From Flavobacteriaceae bacterium UBA7302 (GTDB lineage: Bacteria; Bacteroidota; Bacteroidia; Flavobacteriales; Flavobacteriaceae), in assembly GCA_002471825.1 (NCBI GenBank), contig DKQS01000003.1, positions 119,963 through 183,962 of the forward strand: DNA of 64,000 nt. Reading direction: 5' to 3'. Below are positions 27,695-36,964 of this stretch, piece by piece. The position numbers and the translations under genes are program-made. Numbering within the stretch: position 1 is the first letter of the stretch; every line of letters begins with the position of its first letter. The notes under the pieces were generated by a model, which was not told the DNA's origin, made no database searches, and saw only the letters and a program-made list of their open reading frames with translations.

Positions 27695-28966
27695 TTAATC
27701 AGGAAATTCATTTACGGTTCTACCTTGTTGTTTGTAATCAGTAAACCAAGCTAATTCCTTAATATTTGCTTCTATAATCTTCTCATCTTCTGAAGTAAAC
27801 CTTTCATAGTTCTTATAAATTTTAAAAGCAAAATGTGGATTCTTAGTCATTCCAATTAAAACAAAAGTCTTATGCTTATACTTGTAATAATACGCGAATG
27901 TTTCGAAGATGAGTTCAAATAATCGATATATTATTTCCTTCTCCCATCCACTGTTAAAATTAAAAAATACTATCGCTAAATCTCCAAACTCTACAAACCT
28001 CCTGTGCACTAAATTTTCGGGATAGTCTTTTATTTTATTGCAAAAATCATAGAAGTCGCTTACAACAGCTCGCCGTTGCAATCTGTTTAATGAGAGTAAT
28101 TCTTTAGCTACAAGTTCTTTCTCAATATAATCGTATTTTAAAACCTCATTGAGAACAAATCCATCCAAGAAATAACTTACACTATCGGCGAAATCTTTCT
28201 TGAATGATTTCGGAGACAGCTTATACTCAGTCCATGCTCCTGAAAGATCCAAAATCATACCGTCAGCATCAGAGGCTACAAACGAGTCTGGAAAGCTCCT
28301 AGTGTTTTTAAAAAAGTAAGACAATAAATCTTTTTCTGTACCTATTATACTAATTGAGTTGTTGAGATTCTTATTTAAATATAACTCATCATCTTCAATA
28401 AGATTTTGTTTGGGGTTTGGATTGAGGGCTTTGACATTTTTTGATTTAAATAGCAATTCTCTTTTCTCTAGATAGTCAATAAAATCAGGTACTGTATCGA
28501 GTTCTTCGGTTATTACTTTGAAAGTATCTTTATCAAAAATTGTAATGAAGTCATCTTTTTCTGTAGTTCTAGCTATGTCATAAAAATTGACTCCTTGCCC
28601 TAAATTTTCGATAATCTTAAAAACCTTAGTTATATTATCTTTTGGAAACCTTTCAACCTTTTTATCTGGATGCTTTATTTCCACCAAATCGTTATCAAAT
28701 AGAGTCCGATATCCGCCATTTAATTGCCTGACAGCCTTTTCAATTGTCTTTTTAAAGTATCTCGTATGATTTCCTTTAAATTCATAGTTTTTGACCGAGA
28801 ATATGATCGTAATATTTTTAAATATTACTAGTAAATCGCAGATTTCCTTTTTACTTCCATTTTCATATTTGGGGCTAGGGTAACACCAATACTTAAAAAA
28901 TGACTTGTACGCAATCTCATTGACAAACTGCTCACCAATATTTCCTTTTAAATAACTATCCATCAT
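27695..28966 (-). CDS. PD-(D/E)XK-like nuclease-domain protein (candidate defence gene)
   Basis: A 423-residue protein. The N-terminus looks like a restriction-endonuclease fold: GNIGEQFVNEIAY (E12), KKEICDLLVIF (E41, D44) and TIIFSVKNYEF, where S57-V-K59 sits at the usual E-x-K position. The change of the catalytic acid to Ser is seen in a little-studied family, to my recollection, and may mean altered or lost cleavage. The C-terminal 220 residues are not recognised; they contain a hydrophobic FNFNSGWEKEIIYRLFELIFETFAYYYKYK stretch in two pieces. It is the last gene of a three-gene minus-strand run, 24 bp after the STAND gene, so an anti-phage role is plausible but unproven. Confidence 0.65.
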   Translation of the reverse strand: MMDSYLKGNIGEQFVNEIAYKSFFKYWCYPSPKYENGSKKEICDLLVIFKNITIIFSVKNYEFKGNHTRYFKKTIEKAVRQLNGGYRTLFDNDLVEIKHPDKKVERFPKDNITKVFKIIENLGQGVNFYDIARTTEKDDFITIFDKDTFKVITEELDTVPDFIDYLEKRELLFKSKNVKALNPNPKQNLIEDDELYLNKNLNNSISIIGTEKDLLSYFFKNTRSFPDSFVASDADGMILDLSGAWTEYKLSPKSFKKDFADSVSYFLDGFVLNEVLKYDYIEKELVAKELLSLNRLQRRAVVSDFYDFCNKIKDYPENLVHRRFVEFGDLAIVFFNFNSGWEKEIIYRLFELIFETFAYYYKYKHKTFVLIGMTKNPHFAFKIYKNYERFTSEDEKIIEANIKELAWFTDYKQQGRTVNEFPD

Positions 28967-28990
28967 TATTTTTCAATACCTACACTAAGG

Positions 28991-31900
28991 TTATGATTCG
29001 TAATAATACTTAAAATCATCTAAAAACTTATTATTATCTTCCTCTTGAAAGTATTGTTTTTGCTTTTTAGATATATTATTTGGAATACTATTTAAAATCT
29101 CAGAAAGATCGTCCCTTAGCAAATTATTGTCACTAATATCTTTTATCAAAATAAAGGCTCTCTTAAACTTAATATCCTGTTTTTCAGACTCTTCTTTGAC
29201 AGCAATTATTAGCTCCTCTTTCTCCTCTTGTGTAATTAAATTCTTTTTAATGGTTGATAAATAGCTTAATATTAGAAATTGATCATACATAGCCTGAAAA
29301 AATTCATTTTCAAAAAAACCATTAAAACCTAATACTCTGAAGATGTCTCCATCAGAAGAATAAAACGTTAATGCCTCGTAATTATCAGATAACTTTTTAG
29401 CTAAAAAAATAGTACTACTCTCTTTTGCATGAAATTCTATGATGGTTTTGAAAAGAAATTCCGTAGCTCTAAAAGAAAAAGACGAATTTCCAACTGTTCT
29501 AATCACTATATTTAAGAGTCTATCTTTATCTAAAGCATTTTGGTACATATTGACCCAAGTTCTCTTAAATTCTTGAAACTCTTCTTCATTTAAGCCATTT
29601 ATTGAACGCCATAAAAAGATAATTACGCAACGGTCATAATCTAGATCAATATTATTTTCTGCTATATAGTAAACAATATTTTTAACCCATTGACTCCTTC
29701 CTGAAATGCTAATTTCGTCCATAGCCCAATTACCACCTTCAAAAACATGAATAATATCTTTCAAAAAATTATCGGAAAGAGCTTTAATTAACTCTTCCAA
29801 ATCGGTATCCATTGATAAGCCCTTACCTAGAATAGCTTGCTGAATTTCTGGAGCTAATTTATCATCAGAGTTTAAAACTATAGCTTTGAGCCATCTACTC
29901 TCATTATCTATTACCAAGGTATCTAGTATTACTGTTTTCTCCGACTCTGTCAGACTATTCCATCTACTCAATGCCCAACAAATATTGTATCCGATAAAAT
30001 AGGTTGGAAGCTTTAAATCAAAGAATCTCTTGAAAATATTTTTCCGATAATGAGAATGTTTTGATGTAGAAACAATAAGAAAGTCTATTAAACTCATCTC
30101 CCAATTGTCGAGAATTTTACCTTTACTTCTTTCGATGATTCTTTGAAGCATTTTCTTGGAAATTCTAACAGCTTGTTCGGGATAAATATGCCTTTGAGCT
30201 TCATGCATCATCCCAGAAAATCTTGGTGTATGGGAAAATTTGATAGACGAAGGAAATACATTCAAGAAATGAGGGAAATAATCCCCCCACAGTTTCCATA
30301 ACCAAGGGCGTTTGTTTTTTTCGATTTCTTTCCACCGAATACTATCTTCAGCATAGTCAGTTGAAAAATTTGACATAAGGTTACTAGACCTTATGCAGAA
30401 TATTTCGTTTGTCTTAAAAAAGTATAGAAATCTGTCGGCAATTTCCTTGTTCAAGGACTTTCCGTTATTTGTTAACCCTTGGAAGAATCCTTTTAAGGCA
30501 TAAAAAATCACACTGGGATGTTCGTCGTCTAAAATTTTATCTTTTAGAAAAGAATTCTGAAAAGTGTTGAGATTACAAAAATAAATATAAGCGCAAAGAT
30601 TTCTTATAAAGACTTCGTCCCTCTTAAAAGCATATTCAAGGAATTCAATATTTACTTCAATTATAGACCCGTTCATCGACATTAAACCTTTCCAAAGAAT
30701 ATCTGTTCCTAAGGTCATATTATTTCTTAATCTCTCTATAACGTAACTAAAACTTTCTTCATCGGGATAGGCCGACTCTCTATCATAGAAGGTAGCTTTA
30801 CTCCATTTTACTGGAATTCCATTTGAAAATATAACCCCATAATATTCAGCCTTAGATTGCAAATTAAAAATGATATTCTCTCTAACATCCTTGCCCAACA
30901 AAGAGTTATTGTAATTTTTCATGAGAAATAAGAAACACTGATCAATAACTTTAGGAAAGATACACTCGCTAGCAAGTTTGTGTGCAAAATCAAGTACTTT
31001 AACCTTATGCACATCATCCATGAAATTATATATAAGGTCAAGATTCTTTGCACAACGAAAAGCACTGTCAATATTTAGACTGGTGAGTACATTAAAAATA
31101 TGAATGAGAATTCCATTTTGTTTAATAGTACTAATCTTTCTAAGTATGGTTATACCTATCTCTCTATAATGCGGATGGGAGAAGAAATATTTGTTATCAA
31201 TACACTTTAGATATCCATAGCCCCATAAAAGATCTAATTCTTTTTCAATCGTGTTCGTGTTACCATACTTATCAGAATATGATGGAAATATAAAAGGTTT
31301 TTTATCCTTGTCTAAAAAACTTTGTACAAGATCCTCATCCTTTTGTTCAATTGACAAAAAATCTTGTTTCTCCTGAAAAATATAATCCAGATCTTTCGTT
31401 GATAATCCATCGATTGTATTACAACCCAGGCTTAAGATTACTAATATTTTCCAAGTATACCCACCTCTTTTGATGAATTCATTACTTATTTCATCAATAT
31501 CTATTTGAGCCATATTAAAAAGCTCTAGCTCTGAAAAATTCTTGAACTTTAATTCTTTCTCGTTTGATAGGTGATTCAGCTGACCTATCTGAATAGGTTT
31601 ATCATTCTTGATGAGATTTAAAACATTAAGGAAATTTTGTTCGAGTAATTGCTCTTCTTGTTGAATTTTCCTCCAAAACTTTTCTAAGAATTCAGTATCA
31701 TGAATATATAAATTATACCAATCTACACCACCAATAGTACACTTACTTAGATCACTCTCGTTAAAAATAGAATAGACAATTTCAACTCTAGAGGTAATAA
31801 TAACTAAATTATTCTCAGAAATATTACCTAGCAAATCTCTTATTAACTTCAATGAGCTACTCTCTTGGTTGGCTATAGTATGCCCAAAAGGATCTTCTAA

Positions 31901-32584
31901 AATACACAGTCTTTTATTACCGGTAGATTCTAAAAACAGTGACGCCGCTCTGACCTCTGACACTCTTTTAAATTGATACGATTCTTCCAAGAAAAAATAT
32001 CTTGCAACTTTTTTGGCCAATTCAGATTTACCGCAAAAAGAGACTCCTGTTAAGAGTAAAATTTTATCTTCTTTTAGTCTTTCGATTAATTCAAGTTCTA
32101 TGTTTCTATCTACATAATTATTAGAAACAACAGGTACGAAAGGGCCATCAAGAGAATCTAACTTATCGTATATTTCTCGAACTTTAATAATAAATTGATG
32201 AATCGAATCATCAGTTATCAAGTCAAATGATTCCTCCTGTTGAGCGTGGTGATCTGATTTCCATTGCTGTAGCAATACTTTTGTAAATTCCTTTTCATTC
32301 TCTTTATTATCTACAATCCGATGATGCTCATCGCAAAGAAGTATTAAGTTATCATAAGATCTTCTTTGATCGTCATCCATTTCTCTATTAAACCTTGGAC
32401 CACCCTTTTTTGCTGCCTCTATGTGACAGATATATGAAATAAGTGTTTTTCCATCTTCAGCAACTAGTTTGTTTTTACAATTTGGTTTCGTGCACTGATT
32501 CTTGGAAAGAGCAAATAATCTCTTAATCTCAGAAGGTTTATAGTCTCTAGGACCTGGACCAGACTTTTCTTTTTTCATCTTCAT
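28991..32584 (-). CDS. HNH nuclease-STAND ATPase fusion with helical sensor region (Avs-like candidate)
   Basis: A protein of about 1,197 residues from the ATG at 32584; the frame opens at a TTG at 32653, and numbers here count from that TTG. Residues about 40-140 form an HNH domain with CTKPNC (C54, C59), YICHIEAAKKGG (H77) and LLCDEHHRIVD (C107, H110, H111). A P-loop ATPase follows: Walker A GVSFCGKS at 203-210, a Walker B-like LCILEDPFG at about 249-257 and IITSR after it, fitting the nSTAND3-type group. Residues about 380-1220 are long amphipathic helices without a named domain, as in STAND sensors. This is the layout of antiviral STAND proteins: effector, switch, sensor. Activity is inferred. 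Confidence 0.8.
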   Translation of the reverse strand: MKMKKEKSGPGPRDYKPSEIKRLFALSKNQCTKPNCKNKLVAEDGKTLISYICHIEAAKKGGPRFNREMDDDQRRSYDNLILLCDEHHRIVDNKENEKEFTKVLLQQWKSDHHAQQEESFDLITDDSIHQFIIKVREIYDKLDSLDGPFVPVVSNNYVDRNIELELIERLKEDKILLLTGVSFCGKSELAKKVARYFFLEESYQFKRVSEVRAASLFLESTGNKRLCILEDPFGHTIANQESSSLKLIRDLLGNISENNLVIITSRVEIVYSIFNESDLSKCTIGGVDWYNLYIHDTEFLEKFWRKIQQEEQLLEQNFLNVLNLIKNDKPIQIGQLNHLSNEKELKFKNFSELELFNMAQIDIDEISNEFIKRGGYTWKILVILSLGCNTIDGLSTKDLDYIFQEKQDFLSIEQKDEDLVQSFLDKDKKPFIFPSYSDKYGNTNTIEKELDLLWGYGYLKCIDNKYFFSHPHYREIGITILRKISTIKQNGILIHIFNVLTSLNIDSAFRCAKNLDLIYNFMDDVHKVKVLDFAHKLASECIFPKVIDQCFLFLMKNYNNSLLGKDVRENIIFNLQSKAEYYGVIFSNGIPVKWSKATFYDRESAYPDEESFSYVIERLRNNMTLGTDILWKGLMSMNGSIIEVNIEFLEYAFKRDEVFIRNLCAYIYFCNLNTFQNSFLKDKILDDEHPSVIFYALKGFFQGLTNNGKSLNKEIADRFLYFFKTNEIFCIRSSNLMSNFSTDYAEDSIRWKEIEKNKRPWLWKLWGDYFPHFLNVFPSSIKFSHTPRFSGMMHEAQRHIYPEQAVRISKKMLQRIIERSKGKILDNWEMSLIDFLIVSTSKHSHYRKNIFKRFFDLKLPTYFIGYNICWALSRWNSLTESEKTVILDTLVIDNESRWLKAIVLNSDDKLAPEIQQAILGKGLSMDTDLEELIKALSDNFLKDIIHVFEGGNWAMDEISISGRSQWVKNIVYYIAENNIDLDYDRCVIIFLWRSINGLNEEEFQEFKRTWVNMYQNALDKDRLLNIVIRTVGNSSFSFRATEFLFKTIIEFHAKESSTIFLAKKLSDNYEALTFYSSDGDIFRVLGFNGFFENEFFQAMYDQFLILSYLSTIKKNLITQEEKEELIIAVKEESEKQDIKFKRAFILIKDISDNNLLRDDLSEILNSIPNNISKKQKQYFQEEDNNKFLDDFKYYYES

Positions 32585-32681
32585 AAAGATAGAGGAAAAT
32601 AATCCAACCTTTTGAAGTGTTGAAGATAGTTTCTTAGTATATTTTAGCTTCAACTAAGAATATGACAAGATTTGAAAAATG

Positions 32682-33650
32682 TTAACTCCAGCAATGCTCA
32701 AACATGATTCTCTCCATTTCCCATGGTCCTTTTCCATATATACTAGACTTGTATATTTGCATATTGGTTTCTGAAACTTTATTCCTCTCTTCACAGAAGC
32801 TCTTATACTTAGTCAAATTTTCTTTTTTATTGGTGGGCTCAATAGTAATCAATGAATCATCTAGACCTTTGCCAATTATTTTTTGTGTAGCAAAATCAAA
32901 GTTTTTTAGTGTTATTAAAAGTGGCTCTCTAGTTAGATGTTTAGTATAAGCTTCAAAAGCATTTGTTAGAACAGGGTCTGCAAGTATTATTAATAACTTA
33001 GTTTCACGATATTCTATGTACTTGTGAATTAAGACACCTTCAATCAATATTTTTTTTGAATTATACTCTAATATGAATAATCCATTTTTATAAGACTTCA
33101 GCACTTCGTCTATCCTATTTCGATTTTCAGAGATTCTTTCTATTTCAGAATCGGACAGAAATACTTGATTAATTAAATTTATAAAAAGTCGGATATTGTT
33201 TATAGGATAACCAAACATACCCATAAATGTATGGGAGTCTTTATGAACTCTACCATTCCTGATTTTTCTTGCTCTATCAAAATCTGACTTTAGATATTCC
33301 AAGCTTGTTTGTTGTAGTACTTCGTCTATTAAAACAGAAAGCCTCTTATCTCTTTCTCTATTTTGCCTACCTATTATTTTAAGAGGTATATTTAGCTGTT
33401 TTGCCCTTATTTTAATGGCTGTCTCAATGATTATTAAAGACTTTGTTACGGCTTCATCCAAGAAGGGAGAATAATAATAAGAGAAAGACAAAAGATATTT
33501 TATTGTTTCGAACTCTTTAATAATATCTTCTGTAACATTTCCATGAAATTTAGGTGTCAAATGTATCTTTTGATCAAAATCTTCCCTATCTTTTATACCA
33601 TAGACGCTCCACAAGGTATCTGGATTGAACAAATCTTCTTTCGTTTTCAT
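32682..33650 (-). CDS. HEPN-domain protein (candidate RNase, defence operon)
   Basis: A 322-residue protein. Residues about 40-165 form a helical bundle ending in RKIRNGRVHKD, where R131-N-x3-H136 is the canonical HEPN ribonuclease signature (R-x4-H with Asn after Arg). The preceding helices (SPFLDEAVTKSLIIIETAIK) also fit HEPN. The C-terminal half (about 185-322) is beta-rich and unrecognised, with LFILEYNSKKILIEGVLIHK. It is the first gene of the run HEPN, HNH-STAND, nuclease-like protein on the minus strand; the gap to the STAND start is 97 bp. Co-occurrence suggests one system, with HEPN as a possible RNA-cleaving toxin arm. Confidence 0.7.
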   Translation of the reverse strand: MKTKEDLFNPDTLWSVYGIKDREDFDQKIHLTPKFHGNVTEDIIKEFETIKYLLSFSYYYSPFLDEAVTKSLIIIETAIKIRAKQLNIPLKIIGRQNRERDKRLSVLIDEVLQQTSLEYLKSDFDRARKIRNGRVHKDSHTFMGMFGYPINNIRLFINLINQVFLSDSEIERISENRNRIDEVLKSYKNGLFILEYNSKKILIEGVLIHKYIEYRETKLLIILADPVLTNAFEAYTKHLTREPLLITLKNFDFATQKIIGKGLDDSLITIEPTNKKENLTKYKSFCEERNKVSETNMQIYKSSIYGKGPWEMERIMFEHCWS

Positions 33651-34017
33651 TTAATTATTTATTAGATTCTTTATTAGTTATTCTATATCTCTCAGATAGG
33701 TAAACCATTCATTCCTTCAGTTTAGAATAAAACTTTGACTAGTTAATCAACAAAGTTACCCAACTTTGACTTCCGAATCATAAATGTGCATATATGCATA
33801 TTTATTATATCACGAAAAAATTTTATAACTAAATGATTTTTAGATAATTAAACCTTCAATAAAGTTGTTGTTTTATTTTGATAATTTTCAATAACAATGT
33901 AAATTTCGATGATCTCTTTTAAAGAGGTAAACGGGACGATTTTTAAGTGTTTAATTTCTGATATGATTTAGAAACAGCGGTTACTTTCTAAATAATATTG
34001 GAACATAAGACTATTCT
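33651..34017. other. AT-rich divergent spacer between the defence operon and the mobilization block
   Basis: This 367-bp gap separates the HEPN gene (minus strand) from the gene at 34018 (plus strand) and must contain both promoters. It is very AT-rich, with a short direct ATGTGCATATATGCATAT-like palindromic stretch near 33785-33800. No gene or known motif was recognised. Confidence 0.5.
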
Positions 34018-34794
34018 ATGATCAAAAAATTCGTCCAAATTTCATCGGAAGATAAATTACTCTTTAAGCGAGAAGATCTTTTAGATGAAGAAAAACGTCT
34101 CACAAAAAATGGTGCAGAAAATTTTCTAGGCATCCTGTCCACTTTACTTCTTAATTATACCTCCGAAAAAGAACCCGCTTGGTTAGAAAAAAGGTTTGGT
34201 TTGGTATTGGAAAATAGGTTCTCTTTAGTTTCCTCTTTCCGAAACTATATGATGTCTCTATTAAATCATCCGCCGACCAAACAAACGAAAGATGAGTTGG
34301 TCACCTTTCTAACAACAGTCAAATTCGGTGAATACCTGCTTTTAAATAACAGTCTCCATTCGTGGATAGATCAAAATATCATTGATGAAATAAGTTTCTA
34401 TAGAAACTTTGAGTTGGGAAAACTCTTAATAAAGGATGCTTCAATATTTTTAGGTTTGGGCTCGCGCGTAGGCATGGAATCTTCAAGTCAAATTCTAAGA
34501 AAAGTTCCTAAAAATGTTTTTGAACACAAAATGATGGATGCTCTTGAAAAGAAAATCCCAGGAGATTCTAAATCAAATATTTTGATGAAAACATTTTTGT
34601 TTCAATGTTTGCTTTACAGTTACAATCCGATAAAGTTTCCTGAGAGTCTTATGTTAAATTTTGCATTCGATGTAAAGCCAAATCTTTTCTTCTATGAAGA
34701 AAAATTTGAAATTATGAAGAGCCATCACAAAGAAATTATTCGTGACTTACATAAAGAAATGGGAAGAGGTAAAGATAAAGGATTAAGTATTTGA
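34018..34794 (+). CDS. Hypothetical helical protein of the mobile element
   Basis: A 258-residue soluble, mostly alpha-helical protein with no family recognised. It has a lysine/glutamate-rich start (SSEDKLLFKREDLLDEEKR) and a basic tail (EMGRGKDKG). It is the first gene of a pair: the next gene starts 3 bp after its stop codon. In Bacteroidota mobilizable elements this slot often holds accessory or regulatory genes, so a role in transfer or element control is possible but not supported by sequence. Confidence 0.6.
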   Translation: MIKKFVQISSEDKLLFKREDLLDEEKRLTKNGAENFLGILSTLLLNYTSEKEPAWLEKRFGLVLENRFSLVSSFRNYMMSLLNHPPTKQTKDELVTFLTTVKFGEYLLLNNSLHSWIDQNIIDEISFYRNFELGKLLIKDASIFLGLGSRVGMESSSQILRKVPKNVFEHKMMDALEKKIPGDSKSNILMKTFLFQCLLYSYNPIKFPESLMLNFAFDVKPNLFFYEEKFEIMKSHHKEIIRDLHKEMGRGKDKGLSI

Positions 34795-34797
34795 ATT

Positions 34798-35334
34798 ATG
34801 GAAAAAACAACAAAACAGGCGTTCGAGAATATACTTGAGATTAGAAAACTGACTGATAGGTACAGTAATTCTTTTAATAAAGAAACGGGAACTTTTGATA
34901 CGGAAATTTTAAATAAACTGGAAGGCCTAATTCAAAAACAAAGAAACCTCGATCTGAGGAATTATGTTCATAAAATTTCACTGAGAATAGCGGCAATTAT
35001 CGTAATCGAAGAAACCATGATTCGAAAGAATTGTAGTAGAGATTTTTTAGAATTACTTTCTATTTTTAATCAAGCAAAAGTTCGATATAAAACCCAAATT
35101 ACGAATCGTAGTACTAAAGGTTTTGCTACTATTGAGAGTATACATCCAAAGCATCCTTGTCAATTTTATGATACTACTACAGATGATCAAATTCTCAACA
35201 AATCTAATCTCAGAAAAAAGGGAGGTTATAAAAGTGCACTGGAGAAAATTCTGCACGGAAAGGAGTGGCTTGAGATTCTAAACCAGACCGAAACTAATAT
35301 ATCTGATATTCTCTCAATAGTAAAAACTTGCTAA
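34798..35334 (+). CDS. Hypothetical protein of the mobile element
   Basis: A 178-residue soluble protein, not recognised. It is mostly helical at the N-terminus (1-105), followed by a region with SIHPKHPCQFYDTT and a GGYKSALEKIL stretch. It is translationally close to the upstream gene (3-bp spacer) and followed 9 bp later by a strong inverted-repeat terminator, so the two genes form one transcription unit. Confidence 0.6.
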   Translation: MEKTTKQAFENILEIRKLTDRYSNSFNKETGTFDTEILNKLEGLIQKQRNLDLRNYVHKISLRIAAIIVIEETMIRKNCSRDFLELLSIFNQAKVRYKTQITNRSTKGFATIESIHPKHPCQFYDTTTDDQILNKSNLRKKGGYKSALEKILHGKEWLEILNQTETNISDILSIVKTC

Positions 35335-35342
35335 TTTAAAAG

Positions 35343-35377
35343 TTAAGAGCGTACACTATTTTCGTGTACGCTCTTAA
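35343..35377. terminator. Perfect 14-bp inverted repeat (terminator)
   Basis: TTAAGAGCGTACAC and its exact reverse complement GTGTACGCTCTTAA flank a 7-base loop (TATTTTC). The stem starts 9 bp after a stop codon. A T-run is short or absent, so it may work in both directions or serve another structural role in the element. Confidence 0.7.
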
Positions 35378-35428
35378 CCGTTTTCCGCCTACCTATCAGA
35401 TAGCTTTGTTGTCAAATAACATAAAATA

Positions 35429-35776
35429 TTGTTTGACATGAGATTACTTATTATTGATGAAAACGGCATCCGAGAATTTTCTCCCAAAGACCAAAACGGA
35501 CAGAACCAAGAGGATTCAAAATCTGTCTTAGAACTTTTAAAAGAGAGCTTGACCAATGGCTCAGAAAACACTCAAAAAGATGGTTTGAACTTATATACCA
35601 TTTCCGAGTTAGTTGATCTTTTTACAACCACAAGACCTACCATTTATTCCTGGATTGATAATGGCGATTTGATTCCCATCAAAATTGGTGGAAGAGTATA
35701 CTTCAATCAAAAGGACATTGAACAGATGTTAGAGCGAAAAATCTCTGAATCTGGAAAAATAACTGAGTCTAAATGA
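35429..35776 (+). CDS. Excisionase-like / MerR-type helix-turn-helix protein
   Basis: A 115-residue protein. The C-terminal half (about 55-108) is a helix_turn_helix_17 or excisionase-type winged helix: YTISELVDLFTTTRPTIYSWIDNG followed by the wing with PIKIGGRVYFNQKDIEQML (given here in two parts). The N-terminal 50 residues are acidic and low in complexity. Proteins like this in Bacteroidota elements act as excisionases or regulators of excision and mobilization. The start is taken at the ATG at 35429, preceded by an AT-rich leader. Confidence 0.8.
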   Translation: MFDMRLLIIDENGIREFSPKDQNGQNQEDSKSVLELLKESLTNGSENTQKDGLNLYTISELVDLFTTTRPTIYSWIDNGDLIPIKIGGRVYFNQKDIEQMLERKISESGKITESK

Positions 35777-35829
35777 GTCTCACTCTTTTATTCCCCTTAA
35801 ACCCCAAACTACTCAATTTATTGAAGTAG

Positions 35830-35866
35830 CAAGTTGTGTAAATGTGCGCACACATTTCCAAACTTG
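35830..35866. promoter_or_regulatory. Interrupted palindrome before the mobilization genes; candidate oriT
   Basis: CAAGTT (35830-35835) pairs with AACTTG (35861-35866), and inside them AAATGTG pairs with CACATTT around a CGCA loop. It lies 24 bp before the likely ATG of the MobC-like gene, in a 115-bp gap with no other function. Transfer origins of small Bacteroidota mobilizable elements are usually found upstream of the mob genes and carry such inverted repeats. It could instead be an operator for the mob operon. Confidence 0.45.
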
Positions 35867-35890
35867 TTTATTCGCTTAAAAGCTCATAAA

Positions 35891-36205
35891 ATGAAAACTC
35901 AAAGAATTTTTATCCGTGTTTCTGTAGAGACAAAAAATAAGATAGCTGAGCAAGCTAAAGAATATAAAACCACAATTTCTGATTATATCTTGACTTTGGT
36001 AGAGAATAAGAAAATGAAAGTTCAGGCAACGCCAGACCCTGAAACCATAGAAATAAAAAAGGAGCTGCATGCAATTGGAAAAAACCTATGGACACTTATA
36101 AAGTACAATAAGACATTAGAGCTTTCTGATACGATTAATATTAGACGACAATCTGCACAGTTACAGGACATCATAAAAGTTATAAACAAGCACTATGATC
36201 GCTAA
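35891..36205 (+). CDS. mobC: MobC-like relaxosome accessory protein (ribbon-helix-helix)
   Basis: About 104 residues, starting at the ATG at 35891 (MKTQRIFIRVSVETKNKI). This is a ribbon-helix-helix start, followed by AEQAKEYKTTISDYILTLVE and a C-terminal MobC-type helical part with IGKNLWTLIKYNK. An open frame extends 19 codons upstream, but that stretch overlaps the palindrome and is not protein-like. Such proteins bind oriT and help the relaxase nick DNA. Its last codons overlap the relaxase start by 11 bp, so the two are coupled. Confidence 0.8.
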   Translation: MKTQRIFIRVSVETKNKIAEQAKEYKTTISDYILTLVENKKMKVQATPDPETIEIKKELHAIGKNLWTLIKYNKTLELSDTINIRRQSAQLQDIIKVINKHYDR

Positions 36206-36944
36206 GATAATCACCGGAACAAACGTTCGAGGACTTTTACAGTATTTGACATCAAAGCATCATGAGGTCATCACTTCAAATTATGTATTTCCAGATTCTA
36301 GTCCTCCAGAAATTGCAAAAGAAATGCGCATGGTTCAGGAATTAAATTCTCGCTGCAAGAAAAATTTGATGCACGTTGTTCTGTCATTTCCTTATCAGGA
36401 TAAAGTCGATTCTGAAAAGCTGATGAACATCACGGAAGAGTTTTTAGAGGCGTTTAAAGCAGATGATTGTATGAGTATTAGCTACCGTCATTTCGATAGA
36501 TCGCATCCTCATGTACATGTTGTAATTAACAAAATAAAATATGACGGAACCGTTTTATCTGATTCTTTCAGCCATATCAGAGCGAAGAAAATTTGCAGAA
36601 AAATAGAGCAGAATTATGGACTTCAAAAAGTCTCAAATATTGGTACTGAAAATGAAAATTCGTCCATCCAAAATTTGCAAAAACAAGTCGATTTGGCAAT
36701 TGAAAATTCGACCTCTTTTGAGGAATTTTTAAAATGGCTTGAACGAAGAAAATATCGTGTCCTAAAAGGTAGAGGAATCTCATTTATAGATAAGAAAAAT
36801 GGAACCAAAATAAAAGGAAGTGCTATTGGTAGAAATTACAGTTTAGCCAACATCAAAAAAAGAATCATTCAAACATCGGAGTCAAAAGAGATTCAACAAA
36901 TTCTCAGCCCCACAAAAAATAGAGATCGATCTATCAGTCGTTAA
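36195..36944 (+). CDS. mobB: Relaxase / mobilization nuclease (MobB/MOBP type)
   Basis: A 249-residue relaxase. The N-terminal relaxase region has GTNVRGLLQYLTSK, where the tyrosine is a likely nucleophile, and the metal-binding three-histidine motif appears as YRHFDRSHPHVHVVIN, starting near residue 97. The C-terminal part (about 160-249) is basic and helical. At 249 residues it is shorter than many family members (300 or more), but both motifs are present, so it may be active. It should nick at oriT; no coupling protein or type IV secretion genes are present, so transfer would depend on a helper element. Confidence 0.85.
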   Translation: MIAKIITGTNVRGLLQYLTSKHHEVITSNYVFPDSSPPEIAKEMRMVQELNSRCKKNLMHVVLSFPYQDKVDSEKLMNITEEFLEAFKADDCMSISYRHFDRSHPHVHVVINKIKYDGTVLSDSFSHIRAKKICRKIEQNYGLQKVSNIGTENENSSIQNLQKQVDLAIENSTSFEEFLKWLERRKYRVLKGRGISFIDKKNGTKIKGSAIGRNYSLANIKKRIIQTSESKEIQQILSPTKNRDRSISR

Positions 36945-36964
36945 CCCCCTTTAAACTTTATATC

